A stretch of DNA of 64,000 bases, taken from Eucommia ulmoides (taxonomy: Eukaryota > Streptophyta > Magnoliopsida > Garryales > Eucommiaceae). The translations under genes were made by a program, and so were the position numbers. This document shows, piece after piece, positions 12,534 through 24,113 of this stretch; position 1 is the first letter of the stretch, and each line of letters starts with the position of its first letter. A model generated the notes under the pieces. That model was not told the DNA's origin, searched no databases, and worked only from the letters and a program-made list of their open reading frames with translations. The DNA lies in NCBI GenBank assembly GCA_016647705.1, contig JAENRU010000467.1, forward strand, positions 1-64,000. Direction: 5' to 3'.

Positions 12534-13679
12534 TCCATATATAAAGCCACGCGGGTTTGATCCTTTTGCCATATTTGCTTATTTATTCACTTAATTTTTA
12601 AACGAAACATCCAATATTTCTAATGGCACTTCATTTCTGGGGTCACCAACAGTTTGGTAAATTACCTATGAGAAAAGGAGAAAAAGACAAAAGGGCAGTT
12701 TTGTTCTTTCTCTTCCTCTTTCTATTTCTCTTCCTATTCTCTTTCTTTCTCTACCGATTTTTTCTCCTTCCACAGGTACAACTCTCGCCAATGTCCACTA
12801 CTAGATGTTTGAAAATGGTATTGCATAAGTCCATTTGTTTTCCTCTCGCAACAACTTAATTTAGGGGTTCTTTATTTTACTAATATATATCTCTCTTGAT
12901 TTAGGTTATTGGTTACTATTTATATATGGACATCTATTTTTGGGTTTTGCAGATCTGGATTTTTCGCCATCGAGAGTTATAGATCTTATTTGTAAATGAT
13001 TTTTTGAACTGGGTATCTTCTGTTGATATGTATATGGATTATCTCTATAGTTAGCTTTGGTTTATTTCTAAACTTTAAGGTTAAATTTGACAGTTCGTTG
13101 ATTTTTTTGAGGACACTGAAGATCGACAGCTTCGATGCATCATTGCATCACAGTAGCACGACAAATCTGAGGTGACTACGACCTTGAACCTCGCCAACGA
13201 CGATAATGCAGACCCTGAAGTAGGTATTTGTTCAAATCTAACAACGATTTGTCTACAACTCGGTTCCAATTGAGTTTGAGTTGGTCCGAATTGACTATAT
13301 CTGGCTGAAATTAATACCAAACTTATCGGTGTGTGATATTAGCTTGATCTTAGCTTAATCTATTTTTTTTCCTGAAAAACTTCTCAAATCCACCGTGAAA
13401 CAGGTGTTGACCTCTGAGAATTTCAGTACTTTTTGTTTGCATTTTTAATTTCAGATTAAGGTTTTCATTCTTGAATTTTAACTGTCTGAAACTCTGCTTA
13501 TCTGAATTTAGGTATGTTGAACTTCATCATTCAATTTCGTTTTTAGTTCATTACATTGATTGTTTGACTGAAACCCTAATTTTCTAATTGTATTATTTCA
13601 TATGCTTCTGTTTTTGGTCAAATCATTTCCTAATTGCATTATTTCTTTTGCTTCTATTCCTGTTTAAAAAAAAGTTTTA

Positions 13680-14476
13680 GGATGGTTCGGGATGAATATT
13701 TTGGATTCAAAGATTACTTCAAATCATTATGCAACTCAGTAGAAGACGATAAAGATTTCTATCTCCTTGGTGTTGATTTAGGTGGAGTTTGGTAACCGTT
13801 TCTGTTTCCATTCCAGCAGTGGGATGGGAATGGGATGGGATGGGATGGAAATTTTGTTTTCTTTTTGGAAGTAGAATCGCGTTTGGTAACGATAATTTTT
13901 TTTTTGTTTTGGGAAGGGAATTGTGTTTGGTAACGATTTTATCCTAAAATCTTCTTCTTCTTTTTTTTTTCCTATTTTGGCCTGACAGCGGTGGCGCCGT
14001 CGCTGGCCAGTCGGCGGTGGCCCCCCGCCGGCGATGGCCGGATGGCGGTGGCGCCGGCAATGACCGGACGGCGGTAGCGCCGAAGACGCCGGCCGGAAGA
14101 CAATGGCGCTGTCGCCGGCGACGGCCGGAAGTGGCCGGAAAATTTCCTGCCAGACGTGACCGGCGACGGTCGCCGGAGATGGCGACGGCGGACGGCGGTT
14201 ACGGTGACCGGCGGCGGCGGACAGTGGTCGGCCGGTTGGTGAATAGTGACCATGTGTTTTGGGAATGGAATGGGAATAATGAGAAACAACTTTTTTTTGT
14301 TTCTAATTTCTTAAGAAAAAAGTGGGCACAATTCTCAAATGGAAATGAAATGGAAACGGAAACAAAAATTACCAAACGCTATTCCCAAACAGAATTTCCA
14401 AAAATCTGGGAATGGAATGGGAATTTCTGGAATGGAAATGGTTACCAAACGGGGCCTTAGCTACTTACTTGGAGCT
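13680..14476 (+). pseudogene. Unidentified exon-like fragment split by a MITE
   Basis: Just after 'aaaaaaaagttttag' (a plausible 3' splice site) an ATG-led frame at 13682 reads MVRDEYFGFKDYF, then SVEDDKDFYLLG. It is interrupted at 13780 by a 676-bp Harbinger MITE. Beyond the MITE and its TTA duplication the same frame continues as ATYLEL to a 5' splice-site-like 'cag|gtac' near 14478. The acidic, hydrophobic peptide looks like real coding sequence rather than noise, but I do not recognise the family. It may be a host gene piece carried by the Helitron-like element. The MITE must spoil the exon unless it is spliced out. Confidence 0.4.
13781..14456. mobile_element. PIF/Harbinger (Tourist-like) MITE, TTA duplication
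   Basis: The ends are GGTGGAGTTTGGTAACC on the left and, inverted, GGCCCCGTTTGGTAACC on the right. The target TTA is repeated at 13778-13780 and 14457-14459. Such ends and a 3-bp TTA duplication are typical of PIF/Harbinger MITEs. The subterminal parts are rich in 'gggaatgggatgg' and 'ggaatggaa' repeats. The centre (about 13980-14250) is strikingly GC-rich, with GCCGGCGATGGCCGG-type repeats in both orientations. The long frames there arise from composition, and no transposase is present. Confidence 0.88.
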
Positions 14477-14730
14477 CAGGTACTTAATGTGACATTTGTT
14501 AATATTCCTAATTGTTTGTGTTATTGTTTATTTAATTGTTTATTAGTTGTTTATTTAGTTGTTTATTTAATTGTTTTGCTCCATAGTCCAGTTCGTTGCT
14601 CCTCCAATAATTTCTTCCAATCATATTCTTCTTAGTTTCTGATTTTTTTTTCATGTTATTATTTGTTTGTTTAATTCTTTATTCAATTTTTTTGTTATTA
14701 ATTATTTATTTAGTTTACTTCTATTATTAT

Positions 14731-14820
14731 TTAGGTTGTCTCCATGTGACCTGAAAGTTACGAGTTCGAGTCGTAGAAATAGCCTCTTGCAAAAGCAAGT
14801 TAAGGCTGCGTACAATAGAC
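14731..14820 (+). mobile_element. Au-type SINE fragment
   Basis: The stretch reads 'gttgtctccatgtgacc', then the tRNA B-box-like 'gagttcgagtcgt', 'gaaatagcctcttgca' and 'aaggctgcgtacaatagac'. This order matches the middle of the Au SINE family of flowering plants. Both the A-box end and the 3' end are missing, so it is a truncated copy. Confidence 0.8.
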
Positions 14821-15591
14821 TTAGCAATAAAGATTTGGCCAATAGAAATGAGCAGTGTAGTTGTTTGTTCGTGTGTGCATTGAGAAGTGGAGGAGACAAC
14901 TGAAAATTTGGAGTGCATGTCACCTGAACTCACCTAGACTCTTCTTCACAGTTTACTTCACGATGTGGAATTCCATCAGGTAAAATTTATGCTCTTTTTT
15001 CTCTAATTTAGTATGCATCGGCCACAAACAACACCATCACCTAAAGTTTGAAGTTGCATTTTCAATAATAATTAAGAAATTTAATCTTTTGATTTTTAAT
15101 TTCACATATGTGGCATACATTCAGAATATATTTAATATTTGCTTGTTTTTTTACTCTAAGTTTCTTCTAAAACTAATTGAGACATTATGAGAAGTAATTG
15201 TTGTTGAGTTCTTTCATTTTTGTTTGTCTAATTTTGTTAAGTTCGTTGACGTGTTGTCTAAAGTTGTTTATTGGGGCTAAACTACTACCTCATGAAGTGA
15301 ATGATCTGTCTTTTGTTTTGTGTTTCTGCCTCATGAAGTGAATGACTGGCCTTTATCCTTACTATTCTCACAATGAAGGTAAAAATCCATTTTTATTTTT
15401 ATTTCTTATTTCCTATTCTATTTATGTTTTATTTGATGATAATGAAGAGTTTATTTATTCAATTTGAATTTTAGTTATGTTTTTATTTTATATTTCCTTT
15501 CAAAAATAAAACCTACCTAATCAAAAATTATTTAAAAACAATAAAACGTATTTTTACTTCTAAAATCCGCGTTTGGCTCGGGCTAAAACTA

Positions 15592-15593
<2 letters not shown>

Positions 15594-15660
<67 letters not shown>
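15594..15660 (+). repeat. (TA)n(GA)n compound microsatellite
   Basis: A TA run is followed directly by a GA run. It lies immediately beyond the proposed Helitron 3' terminus. Confidence 0.95.
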
Positions 15661-15665
<5 letters not shown>

Positions 15666-16999
15666 ATAAGAGAAAAGGAAATGTGATCTGTAGAGAGAGA
15701 AAATGAGAGAAAATTATGGACCAAAAATTAGGTAAGTTTAAGTTTTATTTAGGAAGGGTAGTTGTGGAATTTTGATGTGAATTGATGGTTTTTTTTTTCA
15801 ATTTTTCTTTTATAAACGTGTTTTATTAAAAGAAACAATGGGCTTGTGGCCCATTCTTTTTTTCTTTTTCTTTTTTTTTTTAACTTAAAAATGAGGCTAA
15901 CATCAAATAATCCTTTAATTAATTTACTTATATTCTTTACATTGTGACACTACATACTCCAATACTTCATAAGTACTCCATTCAACTAAGAATTAGAAAA
16001 GTGGAAGCATGAATATTCATTTTATATTATTTTTCGATTCAAGAAATAGTCAATTATACTACATGCTTTTAAAATAGGGAGTGATGTCAAATTGATCATT
16101 CAAATTCAAATTTTCCAATAAAGAGGTTCGAATTCGAAATGTCATTGAAATGTCATTCTTACTCTTATTTAGTTTTTTATGGGCTAAAGACCCAAAAGTT
16201 CTCCGAGTTTTATCCAAATTGCTTGGTCCTCAAATTACAAATTTATATATTTTTGTAATCAAATTATAAATTTTGTTGCAAATAAGAACAAATCATGTAC
16301 TCCATAAAATAATTGGACAAAAAATAATATGGTTTTTTCTTGATTTAGTATGGATTTGGAATTAGAGGACTAAAAGACGTAGGTTTTAATTTAATTATTT
16401 AGTAGAGAATGTGATTAGAGCTAAAAAATGAAAATTCGTACTTTGAAAATCAAATTGAAATGTAAAATAAACTTGAAGGACCATTTGGACAAAACCCCTT
16501 TCCCAATAAAATCAAATTAATTTTTATTAATATTTTATATATTGGGAGTTACTTAGTTGTGAAGTTACATAGTCTAGTTTCTATTATAATAATTGTGTTG
16601 TTAGTGACTTAGTATGATAGCGAGAATAATTAAATTGTTCATGGCAGAGTCATGAGTTACTAGTTTGAAGCAACATATATACTTCATTTATTGTTTTCAT
16701 TATAAAATAAGTGTAAAGTGTTTTTAAGTTCTTGACATTCTCTTCTATACTTGTGATATACTTTTGTTCCAATGAAATCGTATCAACACCAGTTAGGCCC
16801 GAGGCAAGAATAAGTGAGAAAGATGTCAAACAACAATTTACTTTCATTTCAAATTTCATGAATTGCCAAAGATAACTATAGAAATTGATGTATTCACTGG
16901 AAAGCAATTTTTGGATCATAAGACTCATGAGAGGTGGTAGAGAAATGATACACAAAGTAGCAATATGAAGCCACCTTAAGTAAAAATCAATGGATGACA
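15661..16999. other. AT-rich spacer
   Basis: No terminal repeat or RNA gene was recognised. The minus-strand frame at 16650-17000 (116 codons) has no recognisable motif. The right end of this stretch leads into copia gag sequence. Confidence 0.5.
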
Positions 17000-18310
17000 T
17001 TATTGAATATGAAGTTACAGGATCAACGATCTCTTTTCATAATCCATCAATCTTTAGTTGATTTTATGTAGAAAAAAATGTTAATGCAACAAAATCCGAG
17101 CAAGCATGGGATATTCTTCCAGTCTTTCATAGTGAGTTAACAATTTCAAGAAAATTCCCTTTCAAAGGTTGAAAAGTGAATTTGAGTTGTTGCAAATGCA
17201 AAAATCCAAATTGGTGTTAGATTATATTTCAAGAGTTCTAACAGTTGTTATCAAATAAAGATAAATGGCGAGGAAACAAATGATGCCTAGCTAGTGTCCA
17301 AAATCCTATGTTCTTTACACTCCAAATTTGATTATGTTGTTGTTGCCATTGAAGAGTCTAAAGATTTAGACAAAATATTTGTGTTTGAACTCATGGGATC
17401 CTTATAATCTAACGAAGATAGAATTTAAAAGAATGCAAGATCCCTTGTAGTATAAACTCCAAACAAAACTTTCCATGAGAGAGAAGGAAGAAAAGTAATA
17501 AAAATAGAAAAAGGGTTGTTGACATGGATGAAGATGAAGAGAATGAAATAGTTCAATTTTACCTTACAATGAATAAAAGGGACACAATTAACACCATTCA
17601 AGAGGTGGTGTAAATCATAACTCAAAATTATATAGGAGAAGGTATGATAAATCACAAGTTGAATATTATAATTTTTATAAATTTAGCTATTATTTTTCAA
17701 ATTAAACAATTGAAGCTAACAACGTTGAGGAGAATGAAAATTTTGTTAAGAGAAAAATGAATATTTTGTCGAGCCTACCTTATTATTTTCTTCAAGGGAG
17801 AAAAAATGGTGCTAATAAGAGTAGGTACCTTTACACCAGCATTGGAAACCACGTTTGAAGAAACAAAAATTTATTTGTGGAGCTCGATGAATCGGTTAAT
17901 GAAAAAGTCCATTTGGAGACTCCTTTCAAATAATGATAAAAGGAAGAGGTAATGTTTTAATTCATTTGAAGGATGAAATGGATTGATTTATTTTTAATGT
18001 TTATTATGCGTTTAATATAAAAAAATAATATCTAGAGTGCAGAGAAACTTTTGGAAAAAGATTATAATATTTTTGTGGAAGATCATTGTCTTTCAACTCA
18101 TGATTCTTCATGAAAAATTGATGAATAAAGTGACAATGACAAATAATCGCATGTTTTTATTGAACATTTTTAGTGATGTGGCTCAATTTTTTATAACATG
18201 TTAAAGATCCCTCTTGGTTATGATATTTATGATTTGGGCACTTAAATTTTGGAGAACTACCATCATGTCTAGAACATTGAAGGTAAAATATTTGAAGGAA
18301 TAAGATATTA
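17000..18310 (+). mobile_element. Ty1/copia fossil, gag and protease region
   Basis: A gag (UBN2-type) segment is recognisable by '[15 protein letters not shown]' and 'ELMGSL' at about 17320-17410. It is followed by a degraded zinc-knuckle area, a protease-region block with 'NKNLFVELDESVNEKV' at about 17860-17915, and a faint pre-integrase region near 18130-18260. No LTR pair, RT or RNase H is visible. This is an old fossil with many breaks. Confidence 0.65.
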
Positions 18311-19173
18311 AAATCACTAGATTAACGCAATGGAATATAAAAAAAAAATTAATTGTTCCTCTAAACCAAATCTATCCATATTAATATTAGATCAATAAGT
18401 GCATAAAATAACATTTCATTCAAATAAAAATTAAATCATATTTAATTTAAAAGCAGATAGTGAAGAATGATCATCTTAAAAGCAACACAAGTGTACTGCC
18501 TCTTATAGTATTCAAACACAATACTTCTGAAATAAAAGTATTCCTGGAATTTCTAAAAATATGATTCTAATTCTATGGAACTAGAATATTTCTAATTTGA
18601 ATCTATGTGATATTAAGATTCAAATTAGTAAGTACAGGCATAAAAAAAAATAGATATCTCACAGACACAAAAGGAGTAGCTGGAGGGGGGATTTTCGGTA
18701 GAAGCGGCCATATGATCTCTCTCTACCTATAAGATCTATCAAGGGTTTGAAACTCTGGACTTTTTTAGTATTTGCACTTTGACTCGCAAACTTTTAAAGG
18801 TCGGCATTAGTATTGTTTCCTTTTTCAAGGACTTTTCTAACTTCTATTTTCATTTTTGACCCATTAGGTTTATACCAAAAGTTGGATGGTGAAATTAATG
18901 AATTAATTAGATTAGGTGGAATATAAATAAAGGTATTTATTTTATTTTTTTTGAAAATTGTATAATTTTAATAAATAGTAAAATTCATTGCATCTTGGAT
19001 TAAAAATTAGAATTAAGTATAATATAAAAGTTGTATTGGAACTCGTTATTAAGATTATACATATAAAAATAGACAATTTTGAAATGACAATTTTTTTTGT
19101 AGTTATGTCATTAGTTAGATTTGGTTAGTACTTAAAAAAAATAACGTTTTGTTTGGGGCACCCTAAAAAACCC
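18311..19173. other. AT-rich spacer
   Basis: Nothing recognisable apart from short A/T runs and a G run near 18685. Confidence 0.5.
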
Positions 19174-19176
19174 TTA

Positions 19177-19470
19177 GGTAGTGTTTGGTCACGCGTAATT
19201 TGATTGAATTGGAATTGTAATTCCTTGGCATTAGAATTCCACTATTTGTTAGCATGTTGGAATTCAATTGTAATTCTATGGTATTAGAATTCCAAGGTTT
19301 GGTCTATGGAATTAGAATTCCAACAATTATAATTCTATGGCATTAGAACTCCATTCTTTGGTAGCTTGTTGGAATTCAATTGTAATTCTGCTATATTAGA
19401 ATTCCATTGTTTGATATAAATATTACAGTTCATTTATAATTCCATGATAATTATAACTTCATCAATTCGT
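19177..19470 (+). mobile_element. PIF/Harbinger-like left end with EcoRI-site repeats
   Basis: After TTA (19174-19176) comes GGTAGTGTTTGGTCACGCG and then repeats of 'attagaattcca' and 'ttggaattcaattgtaattc' with a period near 55-60 bp. No matching right end lies nearby. The candidate partner is at 26690-26735, followed by TTA, with inverted end GGGTGTATTTGG and similar 'attccaattctaattcc' subterminal sequence. The two may be one older element split by later insertions, or two separate remnants. Confidence 0.5.
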
Positions 19471-19744
19471 TTATTAAATCATTCATTTCTAGTTCCATTA
19501 TGGCTATTAGGAGGTTCCAACGTAAAACCATACGGTGCTAAGTGAGGTAACTCCTTAGATTTATATAGTAGTTTGGGAATTCTCAAATAGTCGATGTGAA
19601 ATAGGAATCTAACACCTACCCTTAAGTGTAACCTCAGATTTGCACGAATGATTTGACTACAAGAGAATAATAAGAAATGTGCAACCCCCGGCTTGTACGG
19701 ATGATTTGATTGCAAGGGAAAGAAATACACATAACCTTGGTTCC

Positions 19745-20270
19745 GATTGATGCGAACCTCACAAAGGATTAGTGACACCCGAAACCAACTTAGAGTTTCT
19801 TCGTGAAGGATTGAACTAAATTCAGATTTATAACTATTTAAAAATACAGAAATTGAAAGATAAGTTACCTTAACCCAACGTTTATTAATAAAACGTGAAC
19901 CAAAGGTATAAAGTAACAACCTTGACCCAATGATTATAAGTGAATCACGAACAAAGGTATAGAGTTTGAACACCACAAGAAATTCTTGATAAGTTCAGAA
20001 AAAAAATCTCTGAAAAACTTAAGAGAAAACTCTCACAATTATATTAATCAAAATTAATGTGTTTTTCCCATAGAATATAACTCTCTTAAATAGGCGGCTA
20101 ACAATAAAGGAAAACCCTAGCTAGTGAATAGTATCGCGCATGAATAATATCGTGAACAGTAACAGTGAACAGTACGACTGCAAAAAACAAAACTAGTGTC
20201 TCCCACTACAAGACAAAAGAAATAATAAGGAAGTTTCATATCTTACCATATACTCCTAGTCCAAAAAAGA
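19745..20270 (-). repeat. Gypsy LTR copy 1 of 3 (partial)
   Basis: Matches 20330-20800 and 23460-23930 over several hundred bases, for example 'aaggattagtga.acccgaaac', 'aacccaacgttta' and 'ttcttgataagttcag'. It is joined to copy 2 through a short stretch of internal sequence. Confidence 0.7.
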
Positions 20271-20317
20271 AAATGATAGATGAAACCAGATTTAGAATCT
20301 TGCTCTGATTACCAAAT

Positions 20318-20990
20318 TATGCAAACATCATCAAGGATTAGTGAGACCCAAAACTAATTAGGGTTTCTTCGTGAAGGATCAAACTAAATTTATATTTATA
20401 ATTAATTAAAAATACAGAAATTAAAAGATAGATTATTTTAACCCAACGTTTATGAATAAAACACGAACCAAAGGTATAGAGTAACAACCTTGGCCTAATG
20501 ATTATAAGTTAATCATGAACCGAAAGTATAGAATTTGAACACCACAAGAAATTCTTGATAAGTTCAGGAAAAGTTCTATGAAAAACTTAAGAAAAAACTC
20601 TTACAATTATATTAATCAAAAGTAATGTGTTTTTCCCATGGAATACAACTCTCTTAAATAAGCAGCTAACAATAAGGAAAAATCCTAACTAGTGAATAGT
20701 GCCACGCATGAATAGTACAGTGAGCAGTAATAGTGAACGGTGCGGCTACAATAAAGAAATAAAAGAAACCCTAGTGTCTTCCACTACAAGACAAAAGAAA
20801 GAATAAGGAAGTTTCTTATCTTGCCTTACACTCGTAGTCTAAAAAGAAAAAATCTAATTGGCAATCATGCCTTACAAATCATCAAATAAAATACCTGAAT
20901 TAAATTAAAAGACTAATAAATAAAATAAATATGTTGAATTTTCGTGGTCCTCATGCCTTGGCTCATTTAAGTTCATGCCTAAGCCTATTC
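20318..20990 (-). repeat. Gypsy LTR copy 2 of 3
   Basis: Direct repeat of 23447-24113, ending in a shared 'cgtggtcctcatgcctt' block near 20945-20960. In the minus-strand reading it is the 3' LTR of the 21170-22810 coding remnant. Confidence 0.8.
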
Positions 20991-22819
20991 GCTTGCCTTG
21001 ATGAGATGGCTTAGGTCTTGATTGTCTGATGAGCCTAATTTAGGCTTAACTATTGTAGACATGGACTAAATCTCTTAAATTAGTCCATTAAGTGCTACCT
21101 TGAGCTTCTTGGATCTTGCCCTAGTAATTTGCCCAACTGGAACATGTAACTGATCTTTTGATGGTGATCGTTGATTCTCATCTTTCCCCCTCTCTTTAAA
21201 AGGATTCATCCTCGAATCTTCATCATAATGTTGTTAATAGCTCGACCATCAACACACATTCTCCAAGTACTATCCTTCTTTGGCACAAGTAGCACAGGTA
21301 CCGTACATAGACTCATGCTTTCTTTTACGTGTCTGTTAGCCATCAACTCCTCCACTTTCCTTTGAAGTTCCTTTGTCTCCTCTGGATTACTCCAATAAGC
21401 TGGTCAGTTAGGAAATATTGTAACCGATAAAAAATCAATTTGATGCTCTATGCCTCGAATAGGTGGCAATCCACTAAGCACGTCGCCATGGAACATGTCC
21501 TCAAATTCCTTATTGTTAACGTGGCGTCTAGTATGAAAAATGCTCTCCCTTTGTTGTTCCATGTCATCTTCCGCAACTTGATCACTTAAAGCACGCCAAG
21601 CCACAAGTAACTCATCTTCCACCGGGTACTCCACATCACCGTCACAAGCATCCCCAGGCGGTACCATCTGGTCATCATCACTCTCATTTTCGGTTTCCAT
21701 CTCTCCATCAATATTTACTATCATAGTCCTTTTATTTAGGAATTGTGAAGCTATGTGACCCACTCCTAAACAATGAAAACATTTAATATCATGGTTACGA
21801 GTTTGGGTTTCGATTTTACCTTTGTTGACATTGGGCACGTCATCTCGCATGTTTGGTGGTTCGATTTTGAAATCAGAAACAGCCCATTCATCTCTCCTCC
21901 CATTAGGCCTCCATGAAGTAGACAAGCTTGGATTTTTAAATAACCGAGTTCCCATCATTCTAATTTTTCATTCCACCTTTATTTCCATGTGCACCATGTC
22001 CTCTAACTCCATGTAGTGTTGCAACTCCACCACGTTGGCAATTTCTCGGTTCAGTCCATTCAAGAACCTTGTCATTGTAGCTTATCTATCTTCCTCGACA
22101 TTAGCCCGAATCATGGAAACCTCTATCCCCTCTCAGTAATCATCCATACTCCGATAGTCTTGAGTAAGGATTTGTAACTTTTGGTACAAGTCCTTATAGT
22201 AACTAGGGACAATTCGTCTCCTCATGATGGCCTTTATTTTCACCCACGTCTCGAGAGGCCTCTTACGGTTTCTTATCATGTTCATCACAAGTTGATCCCA
22301 CCATATTATAGCATAGTTAAGAAACTCAATTACAACAAGTTTTACCTTTTATGCTCGAAGTAGTTGTGGCACTCAAAGATCAACTTCATATTCTTCCCCC
22401 ACTCCAAGTATGCTTCAAGGTCATTCTACCATTGGAAATACAGAATCTTCATCTTGATGCTTTCCAAATTATTATCAATCCGTTCCCCGTACTTCTCTCA
22501 TTTATTCCCATATCCACGCTTAAATCTACCCAAGCTCGCACTAAAGATGCGATCATCTTCATCTAGGTCATCCCCATAATCATCTTCATAGTCAACCTAA
22601 GCGAATTCCTCTCTTTTCTTTGCACATTAGGAGCTTTAGGTTGCTGTCCTTTTTGTGAACTAGACTCAATTTTTTCAAGTCGGTCATGCACTTCGTCAAA
22701 CTGCAAGTTCAACCATTCAAACTTTTGCTCCAAGGCCTTGTAGAAAAGTTTAACGTCCATCCTTTATGGTGCTTCATCAGACGAGCCTTTATTTGTTCCT
22801 TGAGACATGTTTAATAACC

Positions 22820-23440
22820 TACAAAACAAAGTTAGCAAACCTCACAAACACTCCCTCACGTGTTTCCACTTAAACTACGTGACTCCACTCGTATTTGACT
22901 CAAATTCGGCTTTTACCCTATTATGAGCTCACACTGTCGTCTTTTTTCACTCTTTTAGTTCTTTATTGAACTTAACGAACCTCAATCAGAAATTTCTCGT
23001 GACAATTCAAACTCAACAAATCGATTCACTTAGAATGAGATTTAGGACAAAAGTAAAAGTGAACAAGAATTACGCAAAAGATAAGCTTATGGAATAGAAC
23101 AAGAAGAGTTTAAATCTCAATATGGCTACTGGATTTTTTTTATTCTGTTTTTTTTTTTTTTTTTCGTTTCTATTTTTCTTCTCTATTTTTGTTTTGAAAA
23201 GTAGCAACTTTGAATCGAGATTTGAAGATGTATAGTACTTAAATGAAAAATCTAACCAGAACAAAGATGCATCGCTTTTTTTTGTCAAGATCTGACCAGA
23301 TTTGAATTAGAACAAAAAAAAAAATGCACAATAGATCTAAAGATAAAATTCGGTCAAGAAAAAAAAATAGGAATAAATAGATATCAATGAACAAAAAAGA
23401 AAAGAATAGATGAAACCAGATTTAGAACATTGCTCTAATT
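22820..23440. other. Leader-like stretch of the gypsy fossil
   Basis: AT-rich DNA between the gag start and the LTR, with a T run at about 23147-23165 and A runs. It corresponds to the untranslated leader of the minus-strand element. The open frame at 23070-23288 is compositional. Confidence 0.5.
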
Positions 23441-23446
23441 ACCAAA

Positions 23447-24113
23447 TGACCCAAACCTCACCAAGGATTAGTGAGACCCGAAACTAATTAGGGTTTCTTC
23501 GCGATGGATCGAACTAAATTCATATTTATAATGAATTAAAAATACAGAAATTGAAAGATAGATTACTTTAACCCAACGTTTATGAATAAAATACGAACCA
23601 AAGGTATAGAGTAACAACCTTGGCCTAATGATTATAAGTTAATCATGAACCGAAGGTATGAAATTTGAACACCACAAAAAATTCTTGATAAGTTCAGGAA
23701 AAGTTCTATGAAGAACTTAAGAGAAAACTCTTACAATTATATTAATCAAAAGTAATGTGTTTTTCCCATGGAATACAACTCTCTTAAATAAGTAGCTAAC
23801 AATAAAGGAAAACCTTAGCTAGTAAATAGTGCCACGCATGAATAGCACAGTGAGCAGTAATAGTGAACGGTGCGGCTACAATAAAAAAATAAAAGAAACC
23901 CTAGTGTCTCCCACTACAAGAAAAAAAAAAAAAAATAAATAAATAAATAAAGAAGCTTCTTATCTTGCCTTACACTCGTAGTCTAAAAAGAAAAAGTCTA
24001 ATTGGCAATTATGCCTTACAAATCATCGAGTAAAATACCTAAATTAAATTAAAAGACTAAAAAATAAAATAAATATGTTCAATTTTCGTGGTCCTCATGC
24101 CTTAGCCCACTTA
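23447..24113 (-). repeat. Gypsy LTR copy 3 of 3 (5' LTR in minus reading)
   Basis: Nearly collinear with 20318-20990. Homology stops at 24113, where a Sirevirus LTR piece begins. A primer-binding-like TTTGGTAATTAGAGC lies at about 23431-23446 on the minus strand. Confidence 0.8.

Larger units (their letters stand above)
12534..15592 (+). mobile_element. Putative Helitron with captured fragment
   Basis: The 3' end is the better-supported part. A CCGCG...CTCGG stem-loop (about 15567-15581) is followed by 'gctaaaa' and CTAG at 15589-15592, then T, the usual plant Helitron terminus. A candidate 5' end, A|TCCATATATAAAGCC, starts at 12534, giving A/T flanks as expected, but another TC start (near 12177) is possible. 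The interval holds exon-like and intron-like sequence, a Harbinger MITE and a SINE fragment, as in Helitrons that carry host gene pieces. No Rep/helicase sequence is visible, so it would be non-autonomous. Confidence 0.4.
19745..24113 (-). mobile_element. Ty3/gypsy chromovirus-like fossil with three LTRs (minus strand)
   Basis: Three direct copies of one LTR lie at about 19745-20270, 20318-20990 and 23447-24113. Between the second and third is a minus-strand coding remnant (21170-22810). It has a gag start near 22809, a CCHC zinc knuckle (KCFHCLGVGHIASQ, about 21740-21785), an acidic stretch, protease-linker sequence and the start of RT (LLVPKKDSTWRMCVDGRAI, about 21230-21290). Primer-binding-like TTTGGTAATYAGAGC sits beside both the second and the third LTR. 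Protein motifs fit a chromovirus-like gypsy. The third LTR probably reflects unequal recombination. It is broken in many places; the LTRs differ only moderately by eye. Confidence 0.75.

Noticed and set aside
13972-14460. Two long overlapping open frames (105 and 147 codons) in the GC-rich block
   Set aside because: They lie wholly within the Harbinger MITE core. Low-complexity Arg/Ala/Pro-rich translation on both strands reflects GC-rich repeats, not a gene.
14735-14820. tRNA-like 'gagttcgagtcgt' B box
   Set aside because: There is no cloverleaf or A box. Flanking order matches the Au SINE, so it is a SINE fragment and not a tRNA gene.
16650-17000. Minus-strand frame of 116 codons, hydrophobic N-terminal part
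   Set aside because: No motif or family was recognised and no splice or promoter context. AT-rich bias alone can give such Leu/Ile-rich frames.
20190-20215. CACTACAAGACAAAAG resembling a CACTA terminus (also near 20788 and 23911)
   Set aside because: It occurs at the same internal place in all three gypsy LTR copies and has no inverted partner or 3-bp duplication.
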